Assembly: GCA_944472155.2 (NCBI GenBank)
Contig: OX235273.1
Coordinates: forward strand, 9,831,204 to 9,895,203
Direction: 5' to 3'
From: Trichobilharzia szidati
Lineage: Eukaryota; Platyhelminthes; Trematoda; Strigeidida; Schistosomatidae
DNA: 64,000 nucleotides
The position numbers were made by a program, and so were the translations under genes. Every line of letters starts with the position of its first letter. The first letter of the stretch is position 1. Below, piece after piece: positions 1 through 10,392 of the stretch. The notes under the pieces are model-generated. The model was not told the origin of the DNA. It made no database searches and saw only the letters and a list, made by a program, of their open reading frames with translations.

Positions 1-1262
1 GATTGATAAGCTTTTATTTATTGTTTATATGGCTGTTAGAAACAGTTGGAATGAAGCCGTGGATCTAAATATTGCTACTACTTAACACTTGTCAACAAGG
101 TGTATGTAACTGAGATTTGGAAGGGACTGTTGATCCGCCCAACCCCTCTACTTCAGAGATTCGAACCTGAGTCACACAATGAATTAGACAGAAATGTTTA
201 CCACTGAGCTATTCATGCTATGGCTGAAGCATAGTTTGACGCAGGTTAGAATCTCTCAGGAGACATCAGCTCCCTTAAGGTTGTAGATGTGCTTAGCTGA
301 AGAGTGCCAATAAACGGGAAATCTAGGTTCATAGCTTCCTGTTAGTGGCTTTCGACCACCTAACATCAATTTTAGGGTACACTGTAATGGAAAGTCAATT
401 AGCTTGACGAACTCATGACAAATTCAACTCCAGGTAGGTATCAATAAGCAGTTACACTGAGGAGTAGACGCAGCGATGGATATCTTGACTTCAGACTGGT
501 GCATCATCAGGGGGACCACAAATCACTGATGGAATGCCCTTTCATGCAGCTGATGAAATCTGGACAAGATACACTGTTTATTTACAGAAGTATTAAGGTT
601 TTCTACAATGAGAAGTCGATCATTGGTATTAGATGGGTGAAGGCAATCTGCAGGAAGCCTTGGACATGAGTTCCTTCAAGGCTGCAGTTTTACCTTTCTG
701 ACTGGTAAGTGTCAACAACAAGCACGAAACCTAGGTCCAGATGGGGTTTCCTGCCGATTACCTCCAACCATCTAATATCAACAATTCACAGTGTACCGTG
801 ATGGCGAGCCATCTAGTGGCATGGTAGCCACATTGCAGACTTGACTGATAGAATTCAGTCTGCAATAAACAAAGGACTAGACACATTACACACTAGTAAC
901 TAACTAGTGTCCAACCAAGGAAATTGATTAATAAGACAGATGGGTAGTTTTGATCAATTACATAGAGAATTTTCTTTTTATTATTGATATAATTATAAAA
1001 CCTGGGCACTGTGGTGGTAGAGCATAACTCCATTATGGATAAGAATTTATTTTGATAAATCACACAGTGTTGCGTTATACAGTAATATTTACTACTGATG
1101 ACCACGTTTCGAGCACAACCTGTTGCTTATAACCATATCGAGTTACTGACACAGCTTTTTTCTTCATTTGTATACATGTATGGAATTGACTAGATATTTG
1201 AATAAAATCAATATAAGATAAAGTACATTCAAAAATAATAATATGAGTGTTATTGGTCAAAT
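1..1262 (-). repeat. Left arm of a 1.26-kb inverted repeat
   Basis: This segment is the reverse complement, with scattered differences, of 2167-3441. Both outer edges read as a stretch around GCTTTTATTTATTGTTTATA. From outside in, the arm holds a tRNA-like SINE-3 head on the minus strand (about 150-235, box A TAGCTCAGTGGTAAAC, box B GGTTCGAATCT), hammerhead-like remnants (about 292-330 and 695-745), the SINE-3 body, and a Penelope-type terminal region (894-1262) with the GTTTCGAGCAC motif. The match reaches base 1, so the arm may continue outside the window. Confidence 0.85.
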
Positions 1263-1494
1263 ACAACATATATATATATATATCTCACTATAAACAGGCG
1301 AGATTTCAAGGAAGTCACATCTTCCACTCATCTTAGTAGCGTCCTTTCAACTACTGGGGGACGTCATACATGAAAACCTACACGTTACACAGGACTAGAA
1401 AGACAAGACGGACATGCATTAAACTAGAGTCAATATAGAAGTCTACTGCACTTAGAATTTTCAATACTAATGGCAAATCAATCAGTAATTCTAT

Positions 1495-2060
1495 ATGGTT
1501 CATGGACTTGGTACTCACGTCATTAAAAGCATTTTGAACACACGCGTTAGACTCTTGTTAACAGTTGCTTCGACACAGGTATCTACAGTAGTTTTACCAT
1601 ATATAAGGAGGGGGACATCTAAGGCTCTATGTAGGATTCTCAACAAAATAGGAATTCGGGTAGTGGCATTCAAACCTCCAAAATACCCTGCGGTGTCTGT
1701 GAGTTAAGTATACTACATAGGTCAGACTAGGAGATAGGGAGTAGTGAGATTTTCAGAACATAAGAAATTAGCTAAGGTTAGAATGGTTGACCCCACGAAG
1801 ATAAGTAATTTAGAAGAAACAACGCAGCACTACATTGCACTGCATGCATTAACACACAACCACACAATAGGGTGGATGGGAGAGGGTTAAAATTCTAAGA
1901 AGTAATATAGGTAGACGGAGACAGAAAGGGAGATTGATTACTGAATCCTGATTCATCGAACAATCTACACCCAACACATGCAACAGAAATGACTCAATGC
2001 AAATACCAGAAATATGGAAGATATTATTACCACCGGTCAAATCAGAAGAGAATAATAAAT
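1495..2060 (+). pseudogene. Penelope-like element remnant: RT end and GIY-YIG domain
   Basis: A decayed Penelope-like retroelement sits in the loop of the inverted repeat. The first open stretch (1495-1707) resembles the end of the reverse transcriptase and the linker (PYIRRGTSKALCRILNK, then GIRVVAFKPPK). Continuing past stops and frameshifts comes a GIY-YIG endonuclease stretch (YYIGQTRR, RFSEHKKLAKVRM) and a tail whose bases match the cleaner copy at 8093-8536. The family's product copies its own RNA and nicks target DNA. This copy has several stops and cannot make it. Recognition rests on the match to the second copy and on GIY-YIG residues. Confidence 0.75.
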
Positions 2061-2166
2061 AATCGTAAAATTCTATTTCAATTCACGTACATCATAACAT
2101 TCTAACAAGTTACTTATTTTCACCGTAAAATAGATTTTATTTCCTATCTGATTGTATTAGTTCAAT

Positions 2167-3441
2167 AAAACTTATATTATTATTTCTGAATGTACTTTAT
2201 GTGATATTGATTTTATTCAAATGTCTAATCAATTCCAAACATGTATATAAATGAAGTAAAAAGCTGTGTCAGTGACTTGATATGATTATGAGCAGCAATA
2301 GTTTGTGCTCGAAAGGTGGTCATCAATAAATATTACTGTATAACATCACTGTGTGACTTATCAAAATAAAATCTTATCCATAATGGAGTTATGCTCTACC
2401 ACCACAGTGCCCAGGTTTCATAGTTATATCAATAATAAAAAGAAAATTCTCTATGTAATTGATAAAAACTACCCATCTGTCTTATTAATTGATTTTCTTG
2501 GTTGGACATTAGTTAGTTACTAGTGTGTAATGTGTCTAGTCCTTTCTTTGGTGCAGACCGAATTCTATTAGTCAGGTTTGCAATGTGGCCACCATGCCAC
2601 TAGGTGGCTCGCCATCACGGTACACTGTGAATTGTCGATGTTAGATGGTTGGAGGCAATCTTCACGAAGCCTTGGACCTAGGTTTCGTGCTTGTTGTTGA
2701 CACTTACCAGTCAGAAAAGCGTATCTGCGGCCTTGAAAGAACTCATGCCCAAGGTTTCCTGCAGATTGCCTCCACCCATCTAATATCAGTGATCGATTTT
2801 TCATTGTAGAATACCTTAGTATTTCTGTAAATAAACAGTAAAGCAGGATGACAACAGGAGGAGACAAGTGAGAAATTGTACTGTGTATCTTTTCCAAGTT
2901 TCCTCAGCTGCATAATACTACATTCCCTGAGCAACCTTGTGGTCCCCCTGATGATGCATCAGTCTGAAGTCAAGATAACCTTTGCTGCGTCTGCTCCTCA
3001 GTGTTACTGCTGATTGAATTTTTCAATGAATTTGCCAAGCTACGTGACTTGCAATCACGGTGTACCCTAAAATTGATGTTATTTCATCGAAAGCGGCTGA
3101 CAGGAAGCTATCAACCCAGGCTTCCCGCTTATTGGCAGTCGTCAGCTAATCACATCTACAACTTTAAGGGAACTGATGTCGCCTGAGAGATTCTGACCTG
3201 CGTCGTGCTATGCTTCAGGCAGAGCATGAATAGCTCAGTAGTAAACACTTCTGTCTAATTCATAGTGTGACTCAGGTTCGAATCTCTGGAGTAGAGGGGT
3301 TGGGCGGATCAACAGTCCCTTCCAAATCTCAATGACATACACCTTGTTGACAAGTGTCAAGTAGCAGCAATACTTAGATCCAGGGCTTCATTCCAACCGT
3401 TTCTAACAGCCATATAAACAATAAATAAAAGCTTATCAATC
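2167..3441 (+). repeat. Right arm of the 1.26-kb inverted repeat
   Basis: Inverted copy of 1-1262. Inner part 2178-2530 is a Penelope-type terminal region (GAGCAGCAA loop, then GTGCTCGAAA, then TATTACTGTATAAC). Outer part holds a SINE-3 body on the minus strand (about 2540-2770) with a hammerhead-like segment (2685-2735), and a tRNA-like head on the plus strand (about 3224-3302, AATAGCTCAGTAGTAAAC, then GGTTCGAATCT). Confidence 0.85.
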
Positions 3442-3814
3442 GATGCATTTCTGTTGGTCATTTTTATCCACTTATATTTGAAGCTATGGGGCAATGCATC
3501 AGTCATTCTCTCTCTTCCTTTTTATTCCGCTTTCCATCAGTCTATCTCATCACAATTCATTTTAATGCAACAACAACAAAAAAAGAACCATCGCTCAGCA
3601 TGACGTCTATATTGTATAGTCTAACATACTAACATGAAATTACATCAAAGTATATTCCTTCAAAATAAACGGTTGCATTGTAACAACTATCATCTTTAGG
3701 CATATCCCAAGTTATATCACCAAGTCTTTATTTTCATTCTCTCTTTTCTAAATGGATTTGATTGACATTTTGGCTCCTGATACGGACTCTTTGATGATCA
3801 ATATCTGAGGATTA
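3442..3814. other. No gene seen; AT-rich spacer
   Basis: AT-rich sequence with short A runs. I find no retroelement motif, tRNA-like head or exon with splice sites. Confidence 0.5.
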
Positions 3815-4025
3815 ACAGTGATGCCATCCGGTCGATGGTGATCAGTAGTGGAATCCAGGGGGCTAGAGTATTTCATTCTCTTTGGGTGTCATCAGCTAGT
3901 GAATGTACCTACATACCACCTCAAGTAAGTGGTAGTAACGTTCCTACTGAGACCTGAACTTCAAAGAGTTTCCAGTGGAACACCTGGGCAACAGGATTTG
4001 AACAAATAAAGTCTATTGTGAGTAG
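3815..4025 (-). mobile_element. SM-alpha-like SINE with decayed hammerhead
   Basis: On the minus strand a tRNA-like head (TTCAAATCCTGTTGCCC region) is followed by CTAGCTGATGA, a spacer with CCCAAA, then GAAAT and CTGGATTCCACTACTGAT. This order matches the schistosome SM-alpha hammerhead layout (CTGANGA, stem II, GAAA, then CTGGATTCC). The CTGATGA box is intact, but stem II (CACCC against GAGAAT) no longer pairs and the cleavage triplet is not GTC, so this copy is probably inactive. Confidence 0.6.
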
Positions 4026-4229
4026 ATTTTATTAGATAACTGCAGTGATGTACATGCAGTAAAAGAAGGTTCTGTCTCTCTTTCAGCCAGTTAGATGTTC
4101 TCCTTTTTCCAGCGAGTTGAGGTATTCGTCCCAGTAAGCTTATATTGCTCAAATGAGACTGATCAATCTAGTACCGAAGTTTACACAGGAAATGACAAAC
4201 GTTTTAGAATGCTCAATAGCTACGCACAC

Positions 4230-5112
4230 ACGTAGTCCAGGAATGAATCCCACCTGTCTGTCTGTCTGTTTTTGGCATAGAACTTTGCTTTGAAGTGCAG
4301 CAGTTCGAGTTGCCACGTTCCAAATAGCACACAAAGGTAGGCAAGAAAATGAGTGAAGAGAATCAATAGAGTTTTGACAAGCATAAGAGTGAAACAGAAT
4401 GAGTAATGGTAGAAAGGAATAGGAAAGATTACAGAGACTGAATACATCTGCGTAAGCCATTGACAACGATTTTGAGCCATGTCACCTATTGTCTCCAGCC
4501 ATTGATTCCTAGAGTCCCGAGGGCGGGCCCCAACCCGGAAGTCTGCATCTCCCTCCCTACCTGACTCAGTTTAACTGTCAGGGATTTCATGGATTGATGA
4601 GGCCATGTTTTTGTTTGGCCACCGCTTACTCTTTTCCAACCTGCACCTATATCAGCTAGTAATGCCCGTCCGTCGGGGGAGGCAATGGTTAGGCATTCGC
4701 AGCAGGTGACCTAGCCATCTCAATCTATGTAACTTTATAGCCTCTTCAATTGATTTTCCCTCTTTGCCCAACACTCTACGCCTAACGTCAACATTACTTA
4801 CCTTATTATACCACCTAACGTGGGAAAGAGATCGTAGACATCTATGATCAAAAACAGTCAACCTGTTCATGTCTTCAAATCGTGTTGGCCATGTTTCAGA
4901 GCCATAGAGAAGGACGGAGAGAACTGCTGAGCAGTACACACGTCTCTTGGTTGATAGCCGGATATCACGCCTACGCTAGAGATGGAGTAAGTTAGCGAAA
5001 GCAGCTCGAGCTTTTTGGATCCGTGCTGAGATTTCGTCGCCAATCAGTCCGTTGGTGCTGATACAACTTCTCAAATAATTGAAGTGGTTAACATGTTCTA
5101 CCCAATCCGATG
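4230..5112 (-). pseudogene. LINE-2 non-LTR retrotransposon, 3' part
   Basis: This is the C-terminal end of a non-LTR reverse transcriptase plus its 3' untranslated region, on the minus strand. Reading from 5112 downward the protein shows CSAVLSVLLYGSETW, HRCLRSLSHVRWYNKVSNVD, VRRRVLGKEGKSIEEAIKLH and RLRWLGHLLRMPN. These are the post-polymerase tail signatures of RTE-like LINEs, in the same order as the plus-strand copy at 51838-52650. The stretch 4230-4490 is the 3' untranslated part. There is no N-terminal endonuclease and the frame is broken, so it is a 5'-truncated dead copy. Confidence 0.8.
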
Positions 5113-5244
5113 CTATGACTCAAACAAAATCACAAAATATCATGGCGGGTCGGTCGGGGCCCGGATTAACAACGATCGCGCTTCCTGCTGCCGTGTCACA
5201 GGGTAGAAGTGATAAATATGCTACTGAGACACACCAAATAAAAA

Positions 5245-5470
5245 GAAGTTCAAGTCGCCACACTCACTCCATACAGCACACAAAGCAAGGGAAGAAAGCA
5301 AAAAGAAATGCATAATAGAGACAGTAGACAGGGATATGAGACAAAAGGAAGAGCAACTATGAAGAACAATATAGTTTTATCGGAAATTATAAGTCACAAG
5401 GAGTGGTTGCATCTGCGCCATATTATCAATTGTCTCCAGCCATTGGTTTTTATGAATCCCACCTGAAGAA
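5245..5470 (-). mobile_element. LINE-2 3' untranslated fragment
   Basis: Matches the 3' region found at 28060-28280, 44340-44560 and 56170-56410 (GTGTGCTGTATGGAGTGAGT and the CTTGCTTTGTGTGC-type stretch on the minus strand, then the GCCAT...CAATTGTCTCCAGCC block). A second, separate LINE-2 tail next to the copy ending at 5112. Confidence 0.65.
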
Positions 5471-5484
5471 TTCCTTAACATCGC

Positions 5485-5622
5485 TTAGGCGGTACTAACA
5501 TTGGTAGAGAGGAAAAGTTAGACTTGAGGCTGCTAGTAACCCCACTCGACAGACAAATCACCACTGCTAATGAAACTTCAAAGGTCAAGATTGATACCCT
5601 GTGTTCCATTTGGTAGAGAATT
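5485..5622 (+). mobile_element. SINE-Gly fragment (body and tail)
   Basis: The body (GGTAGAGAGGAAAAGTTAGA, GAGGCTGCTAGTAACCCC, CACTGCTAATGAAACTTC) and tail (CCTGTGTTCCATTTGG) match the fuller copy at 5878-6098. The tRNA head is missing. Confidence 0.65.
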
Positions 5623-5877
5623 GTAATTTAATTGTAATTTATACTTATAGGATAAGAGGTGGCTGTCATTGGCACATTGGTAGTAGGAATATTGCATAGC
5701 TGTATGGTCCTACTTTCTACTCTGCAACGATAAACACGCATAACAACACCTCCAGGGACATAAAAAAAACAACCTACATGTTACGAGGCTGCTCCGATGA
5801 CTATTCAGCCACTCGGAGAGAATCCACTACCGAATCCATGAACTTCAACTTCTCACATTCCGGGATTTCAGCGCAAA

Positions 5878-6098
5878 CACCAGACAGCGGTTAGGACGCT
5901 CGCCGACCATGCATATGGTCCGGGGTTCGATCCCTGGCCAACGCACTCCTTTACCTCACTGAGCCAGAAATAATGCTGGTGAAGAGGAAAGGTTGGGCAT
6001 GAGGCTAGCAACCCCATCCTGTAAAAATAAACACTGCTACAGAAACTTCAAGCCAATAGCTTGAAGCCCTAAGTTCCATTTGGAACGTTAAGGAATAA
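5878..6098 (+). mobile_element. SINE-Gly, near full length
   Basis: The tRNA-Gly-like head (AGCGGTTAGGACGCTCGCC, box B GGGGTTCGATCCCTGG) is followed by a body with GGTTGGGCATGAGGCTAGCA and a tail TTGAAGCCCTAAGTTCCATT. The tail closely matches the 3' end of the RTE-like LINE (TTGAAGCCCTATGTTCCACT at 11238). The A-rich end is at about 6085-6098. This is inferred to be a Pol III-transcribed, LINE-mobilised SINE. Confidence 0.8.
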
Positions 6099-6364
6099 AA
6101 AAACCAGCCAATGTCACCGGCGGCTATTTGTCCCCCATTCGACGTAGTGGTTCCCGCTGGTATTGACATCGTAACACTAATGCAGACAATCTCATCTGGT
6201 CGCCAGTCAGTATTGAACGTTAAAATCATTTTCAAGAATTGATTTGCACAGAGATTTGACACATTTCAGGTCAGATTACTAAATGAGTTCAGTTACAGAA
6301 CCATTATCGATTACAATGACTCGGACTGGAGCAAACTTTCACAAGTTGAAATTCATAGACTGAA

Positions 6365-6590
6365 AGGTTAGATTCCTTCCGAGTGGATGACTTGTCAACG
6401 CATTCGCCTCACAACTTGAAGGTCATGGGTTCGATAGGAGGCTGTGCTGAAATGATAACTTCACTAAGCAACAATTGGTACACGTTGTACAAAGGGTAGC
6501 TCTCGTGGCTTGTTACCCCAGTAGAATATCATGTTGGGATGCCATCGTCATTCATCACATCAGATGAAGGTACACTCTAGATTAAATTAG
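6365..6590 (+). mobile_element. Decayed tRNA-like SINE fragment
   Basis: AGTGGATGACTTGTCAACGC resembles a box A and ATGGGTTCGATAGGAGG resembles a box B. The body that follows (to about 6590) matches no other family in the window, so its type is uncertain. Confidence 0.35.
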
Positions 6591-6631
6591 TGCCCACCAC
6601 TATCTGACAGTCAAGGAGGTTGTTTTTCAAA

Positions 6632-6880
6632 ATATTTATTGCTTTACGTTCCCACTGGAACATAGGGCGGCTTCAAGCTAGAGGCTTGAAGTTTCATTAG
6701 CCGTGGTGTTTCTTTTTACGAGATGGATTTGCTAGTCTCATGCCCAACCTTCTCTCTTTATCAGTCTTATTACTTGCTTATCAAGGTAAAGGAGTGCCTC
6801 GTCGGCCGAGGATCGAACCCCGAACCACGTGTGGCGTGGTTGGCAAGCATTCTACCGCTTTGCCACCGACGCACGTCAAG
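6632..6880 (-). mobile_element. SINE-Gly, near full length
   Basis: On the minus strand: CGTCGGTGGCAAAGCGGTAG head, GGTTCGATCCTCGGCCGACG box B region, the GAGACTAGCAAATCC-type body and the tail (CTCTAGCTTGAAGCCGCC, then TATGTTCCAGTGGGAACG). The reading frames across this region (about 6723-7243) follow the SINE and are not real genes. Confidence 0.8.
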
Positions 6881-7439
6881 CAGCTACAGGTATCTTTTCT
6901 GTTCAATGACAAATTTTTCTTACGAGTACTACTCAATTTACAGGTAAATAAAACTGACACAGTTTGGTTTCTCTTGATTGCTAGAGTTCACTGGATGGAG
7001 AGCATGGGTGTCCTTCTTTGCCAGAAAATTTATCCCTTCTATCCTTTCTATCTCACTTTTCCGCCAGTTGACAAACTGTTACAGTTGGATATGAATAAAT
7101 CGCAAGGGGGACCTGACAGTATCTCTTGTGACAACAATCCTAAGAACCTGCAGCTCCGAGATCAGTACATAAAGAGATCAATCTTTTTAAGAAGACAGAA
7201 AATTAAAATCACTACTGCCACGCCCCTCCCCCACGCTTCATAGATAAACACGTAAAAACCAAAAACCAATGTAGAAAACCCCATGTCTGCGACGAAAGAA
7301 AAAAAAAACGCTTGACAATGCGGCCTTCAAAGGTGACCTTCTGGGAGACACTGTGAGGAAGAGAATATCAACCACCCTGAAAATAAAGTTCTTTTGTTGC
7401 TACATTAAGATTGATATTCTCCTGTCGCCCAATATTTCC
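6881..7439. other. No gene seen between SINE and PLE
   Basis: There is no recognisable coding or repeat motif. The part after about 7310 may be upstream PLE sequence too decayed to read. Confidence 0.35.
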
Positions 7440-8009
7440 CAATAATTCTACGGAAAAACTATGGAACGCCTAGAAGACGGTAGTCTTCAAAAGTCAGTTT
7501 ATCGAAAGTCCACATGGAAAGCACAATACTTACATTTTAATAGCTTTTGTCCGAATAGCTTTAAACGTGGTCTAGTCAAGACTCTGTACTATAGAGCGAG
7601 GAGAATATGCTCTATAGAGAAATTAGAGGGAGAATTTGAGTTTCTTGAAAAGACATTGAAGAGCAATGGGTACCCTCAAAGGTTCATCAACAAGTATGGA
7701 AGATCTGAAGTCACAAATGAAAAACAAATCACAGTAAGAAAAAAGCCAATCTACTTTGAGCTTGATTATAAAGGCGAAAACATTGCAGCGATGATCAACA
7801 GAAGACTGAGCACATCACTAGCCATAGCCTATCCTGCAGCTAAGCTCGTTCCCATCTATCAAACAACTTGCTCTTTGATGCAATCAAAAATCGATAGATA
7901 TCCTTCTCATGTTAACTCCAACTGTATATACAAATTTACATGTATCAGCGGGAGCAGTTACATTGGAAGAACAGAAAGTAGGGCATATCTACGATTTTCT
8001 GAACATGTA
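7440..8009 (+). pseudogene. Penelope-like element A, C-terminal half, first piece
   Basis: An open frame from about 7455 to 8009 encodes the post-RT region of a Penelope-like element: VYRKSTWKAQYLHFNSF, KRGLVKTLYYRARRIC, LKSNGYPQRFINK, PIYFELDYKGEN and the GIY-YIG domain (CIYKFTCISGSSYIGRT, RFSEHV). It is cut at RFSEHV by the 657-bp insertion 8010-8666 and resumes at 8667 in the same sense (FSEHVPRSLRLKG). The element would encode reverse transcriptase plus endonuclease. No upstream RT core is visible, so this is a 5'-truncated copy, nearly free of stops until the insertion. Confidence 0.85.
7996..8009. other. Target-site duplication, left copy (14 bp)
   Basis: TTTCTGAACATGTA occurs here and again at 8667-8680, directly flanking the PLE-B insertion. 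Confidence 0.85.
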
Positions 8010-8666
8010 TCATTGATATAAGAATAAAACTTGGGCACTGTGGTAGAGTGTAATTCCATTATGGGTAAATTTTATTTTGATAGAGTCTCACAGTGTTATA
8101 CAGTAATATTTGTAGGTTAAAGGACCCAGTGGACCCAATTAGACAAAATAATATAATTTACAAAATACCCTGCAATGACTGTAAAGTCAACTACATAGGT
8201 CAAACTAGTAGGTCAGGGGTAGTCAGATTGTCAGAACATAAGAATTTAGCTAAGGTAAGAATGGTTGCCCCAGAGAAGATAAGTAATTTAGAAAAAAGCT
8301 CGGCAATTGCAATGCATGCATTAACACACAACCACACAATAGGGTGGGAGAGGGTTAAAATTCTAAAAAGTAATCTAGGTAGGTGGAGAGAGAGGTTGAT
8401 TACTGAATCTTTGTTCATCGAATCTACACCCAGCACATGCAATAAGAATGAATCATCACTCATACCTGAAATATGGAAAATAATACTACCAATCAAATCA
8501 AGTGAAAATCAAGTAAAAAACAATGGAACTATATAAATGAATTTAGGAAGTCGTGTGATTACCTTGATATGATTATGAGCAATAAATTGTGCTCGAAACG
8601 TCATCAGTAAATATTACTGTATAACACTGTGAGACTCTATCAAAATAAAATTTACCCATAATGGAA
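8010..8666 (+). mobile_element. PLE-B insertion with inverted terminal arms
   Basis: A 657-bp insertion flanked by a 14-bp target-site duplication. Its ends are inverted copies of each other: 8051-8110 is the reverse complement of about 8607-8666 (CCATTATGGGTAAATTTTAT at one end). Between the arms is the C-terminal PLE-B reading frame. Inverted or tangled terminal repeats are known for Penelope-like elements. Confidence 0.85.
8093..8536 (+). CDS. PLE-B GIY-YIG endonuclease fragment
   Basis: This frame of 147 codons lies inside the PLE-B insertion and is the best-kept GIY-YIG domain in the window. The residues IIY (21-23) and YIG (34-36) with the following QTSRSGVVRLSEHK show the fold, with Arg45 and Glu48-His49 positioned as in Penelope endonucleases. 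The C-terminal part (HALTHNHTIGWERVKILKS, LIPEIWKIILP) matches the decayed copy at 1750-2040. The RT domain is absent, so this is a truncated copy with no expected independent function. The first codons may not be a true start: the frame begins within the left terminal arm. Confidence 0.75.
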   Translation: MLYSNICRLKDPVDPIRQNNIIYKIPCNDCKVNYIGQTSRSGVVRLSEHKNLAKVRMVAPEKISNLEKSSAIAMHALTHNHTIGWERVKILKSNLGRWRERLITESLFIESTPSTCNKNESSLIPEIWKIILPIKSSENQVKNNGTI

Positions 8667-8905
8667 TTTCTGAACATGTACCAAGAAGCTTACGTCTAAA
8701 GGGAACAAATGCTTTAAACATTGCCATTGCCAGGCATCTCCTCGACACGGGTCATGAGGTGGAAGTCGAAAAGTCGTTCAAAATTATCAATAAGCAAAAG
8801 AGCTCAATTCTCCTTAAGTTTGCTGAGGCCATTTCCACCAAGCGCCTGAAACCTGATTTGTGCGTCCAGAAAGAAGCGGTTATCAGTCTTTCTTTACCCT
8901 GGTAA
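8667..8905 (+). pseudogene. Penelope-like element A, second piece to its stop
   Basis: Continuation of the PLE cut at 8009. It reads FSEHVPRSLRLKG, ARHLLDTGHEVEVEKSF, KFAEAISTKRLKPDLC and ends SLSLPW at a TAA (8903-8905). The LDTGH and EAI.. motifs recur in the PLE ends at 37729, 38598, 22162 (minus) and 10393 (minus). Removing the insertion and one duplication copy would leave one uninterrupted frame. Confidence 0.85.
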
Positions 8906-8985
8906 CTAGATATTTTTCATCCGAATGCGAGATACTGAAAAGTTTTCATTGTGTATGATTATTATTGTTCAGAATTGTGTTTAAT

Positions 8986-8987
8986 AT

Positions 8988-9019
<32 letters not shown>

Positions 9020-9028
9020 TATATAATT
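8986..9028. repeat. (AT)n microsatellite in PLE 3' region
   Basis: Alternating A and T with two ATG interruptions, in the 3' untranslated part of PLE-A. Confidence 0.9.
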
Positions 9029-9133
9029 AGTGTATGCGTATGTTGATCGATTGATTTTTGTTTAAAATGAACTTTGTACAAGTATGTTGAAATTGTTTTT
9101 GTAGATAAATTTAATAATGTCCTTGCCCTGTAA

Positions 9134-9183
9134 GCAGCTGATGAGAAGCCGATGAAATAAAAGATGGTACCACTTTATTCTGC
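9134..9183 (+). ncRNA. Hammerhead-like motif at the PLE-A 3' end
   Basis: The order is GCAG (stem I), CTGATGA (9138-9144), a 9-base stem II region, GAAA (9154-9157), then a stem III of AUAAA against UUUAU (9157-9161 with 9074-type mate 9174-9178), U at the cleavage position 9179, and CTGC (9180-9183) closing stem I. Both catalytic boxes and stems I and III are perfect, but stem II (GAAGCCGAT) shows almost no pairing. Hammerheads are known in Penelope-like elements. Activity of this copy is uncertain. Confidence 0.6.
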
Positions 9184-9599
9184 AAAAACTGTAGTTCTTG
9201 CTTTGTTCAAAAACTATCACATTTGATCACTTCTGTGTATCTACCAATTCACTTGTTCCTGTGCAGCGAGATATATACGTCGTTCAATGCGTGTCTTATC
9301 TAAGACAGTCAAACACCACTATCCCGCTTGACTACAAAAAATTAACAATGGCTCAATAAGGAGTGTTATAATTGAACACACATTCAACACTAGCCACTCA
9401 TTATGCAAGGAAACTTTTTTCAAAGTAATCTAGAAAGTCAAAAGAAGCCTCTCGAAAACGATATGCTTCTCGTATACCTTACACTGCTAAGGCTTTAGTC
9501 ATTCAAGAGGAAAACTCTCATTTATATACACAGTGGAAAATTCTCTATACCCTCCTTCTACCTTGTGTATAATTCCAAGTGAAACTGTTATTAATACTA
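9184..9599. other. No gene seen
   Basis: AT-rich sequence downstream of PLE-A. I find no repeat family, splice-bounded frame or tRNA-like head. Confidence 0.4.
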
Positions 9600-10115
9600 T
9601 TTTGTGAAGTTACACCGATCAAGATGGCTAGGACATGTGTTGCGCATGCATCCCTAGCCATCGCCTTCTTCTACGGGTAGTGTTAGCTGACTGACATAGG
9701 ATCGATCAGGTTGGAATAGAGTTAGCTAGTGATGGTCAAACCAAAATATGCCTTCATCAGTCAATGAAATCCACAATAGTTAGTTTAAGCCAACCAGCCA
9801 GTCACGTAGGGACGTGTAGACTGAGTAACTGTCTGGTTGTGGTCCTCAGGATGGTAAAAACCAATGGCCGGAGACAGTTGGTAGTGGTGTGGCCCAAAAT
9901 TGTTCTCCATGGTGGTTGGTGCAGATGCATCCATTCTTTGTGATTTTCCATATGGAATAAAACTCTATTCTTCTTCCATATTAATATTCTTTCTGTCTCA
10001 CTTTCTTATGAATCTCTCTCCGCTCTCTTCTCATACTTTGTGTGTTACAAGGAGAGAGACTGGCAACCATGACTGCCGCACATCTGTGCAAAGTTCTACG
10101 TTGAAACCCATCATT
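9600..10115 (+). pseudogene. LINE-2 3' fragment
   Basis: The decayed tail RSRWLGHVLRMHP (9615-9655) is followed by CAATGGCCGGAGACAGTTGG, CCAAAATTGTTCTCCATGG and the LINE-2 3' untranslated region ending CAAAGTTCTACGTTGAA. It is truncated at the 5' side with several stops. Confidence 0.75.
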
Positions 10116-10392
10116 TTCTAAATTAATCTTCGCCTAATACACATAATTTATTTTATAAAACACAAAATAATTGAGACAGCAAAGAGTATCCTTTCCGATA
10201 ATTTCCCCCTCTTCTGGCTCTACAATTATATATGCATGTTTATATACATAGAATATTCTAGATTAGTAGTTAATAACAATATCAGTGTTTTTTAAATACT
10301 ATCGATTTGTTAAGTAAGATCACGATGATAATAATAAAGATATAATAGCGAATAGAATATCAACTAAAATTAGGAAAATTCCACAAAAATTC

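Noticed and set aside
6723..7243. Long plus-strand frames after the SINE-Gly copy
   Set aside because: They begin inside the reverse-oriented SINE-Gly (its tRNA-like head reads as protein) and show no splice sites or motifs beyond it.
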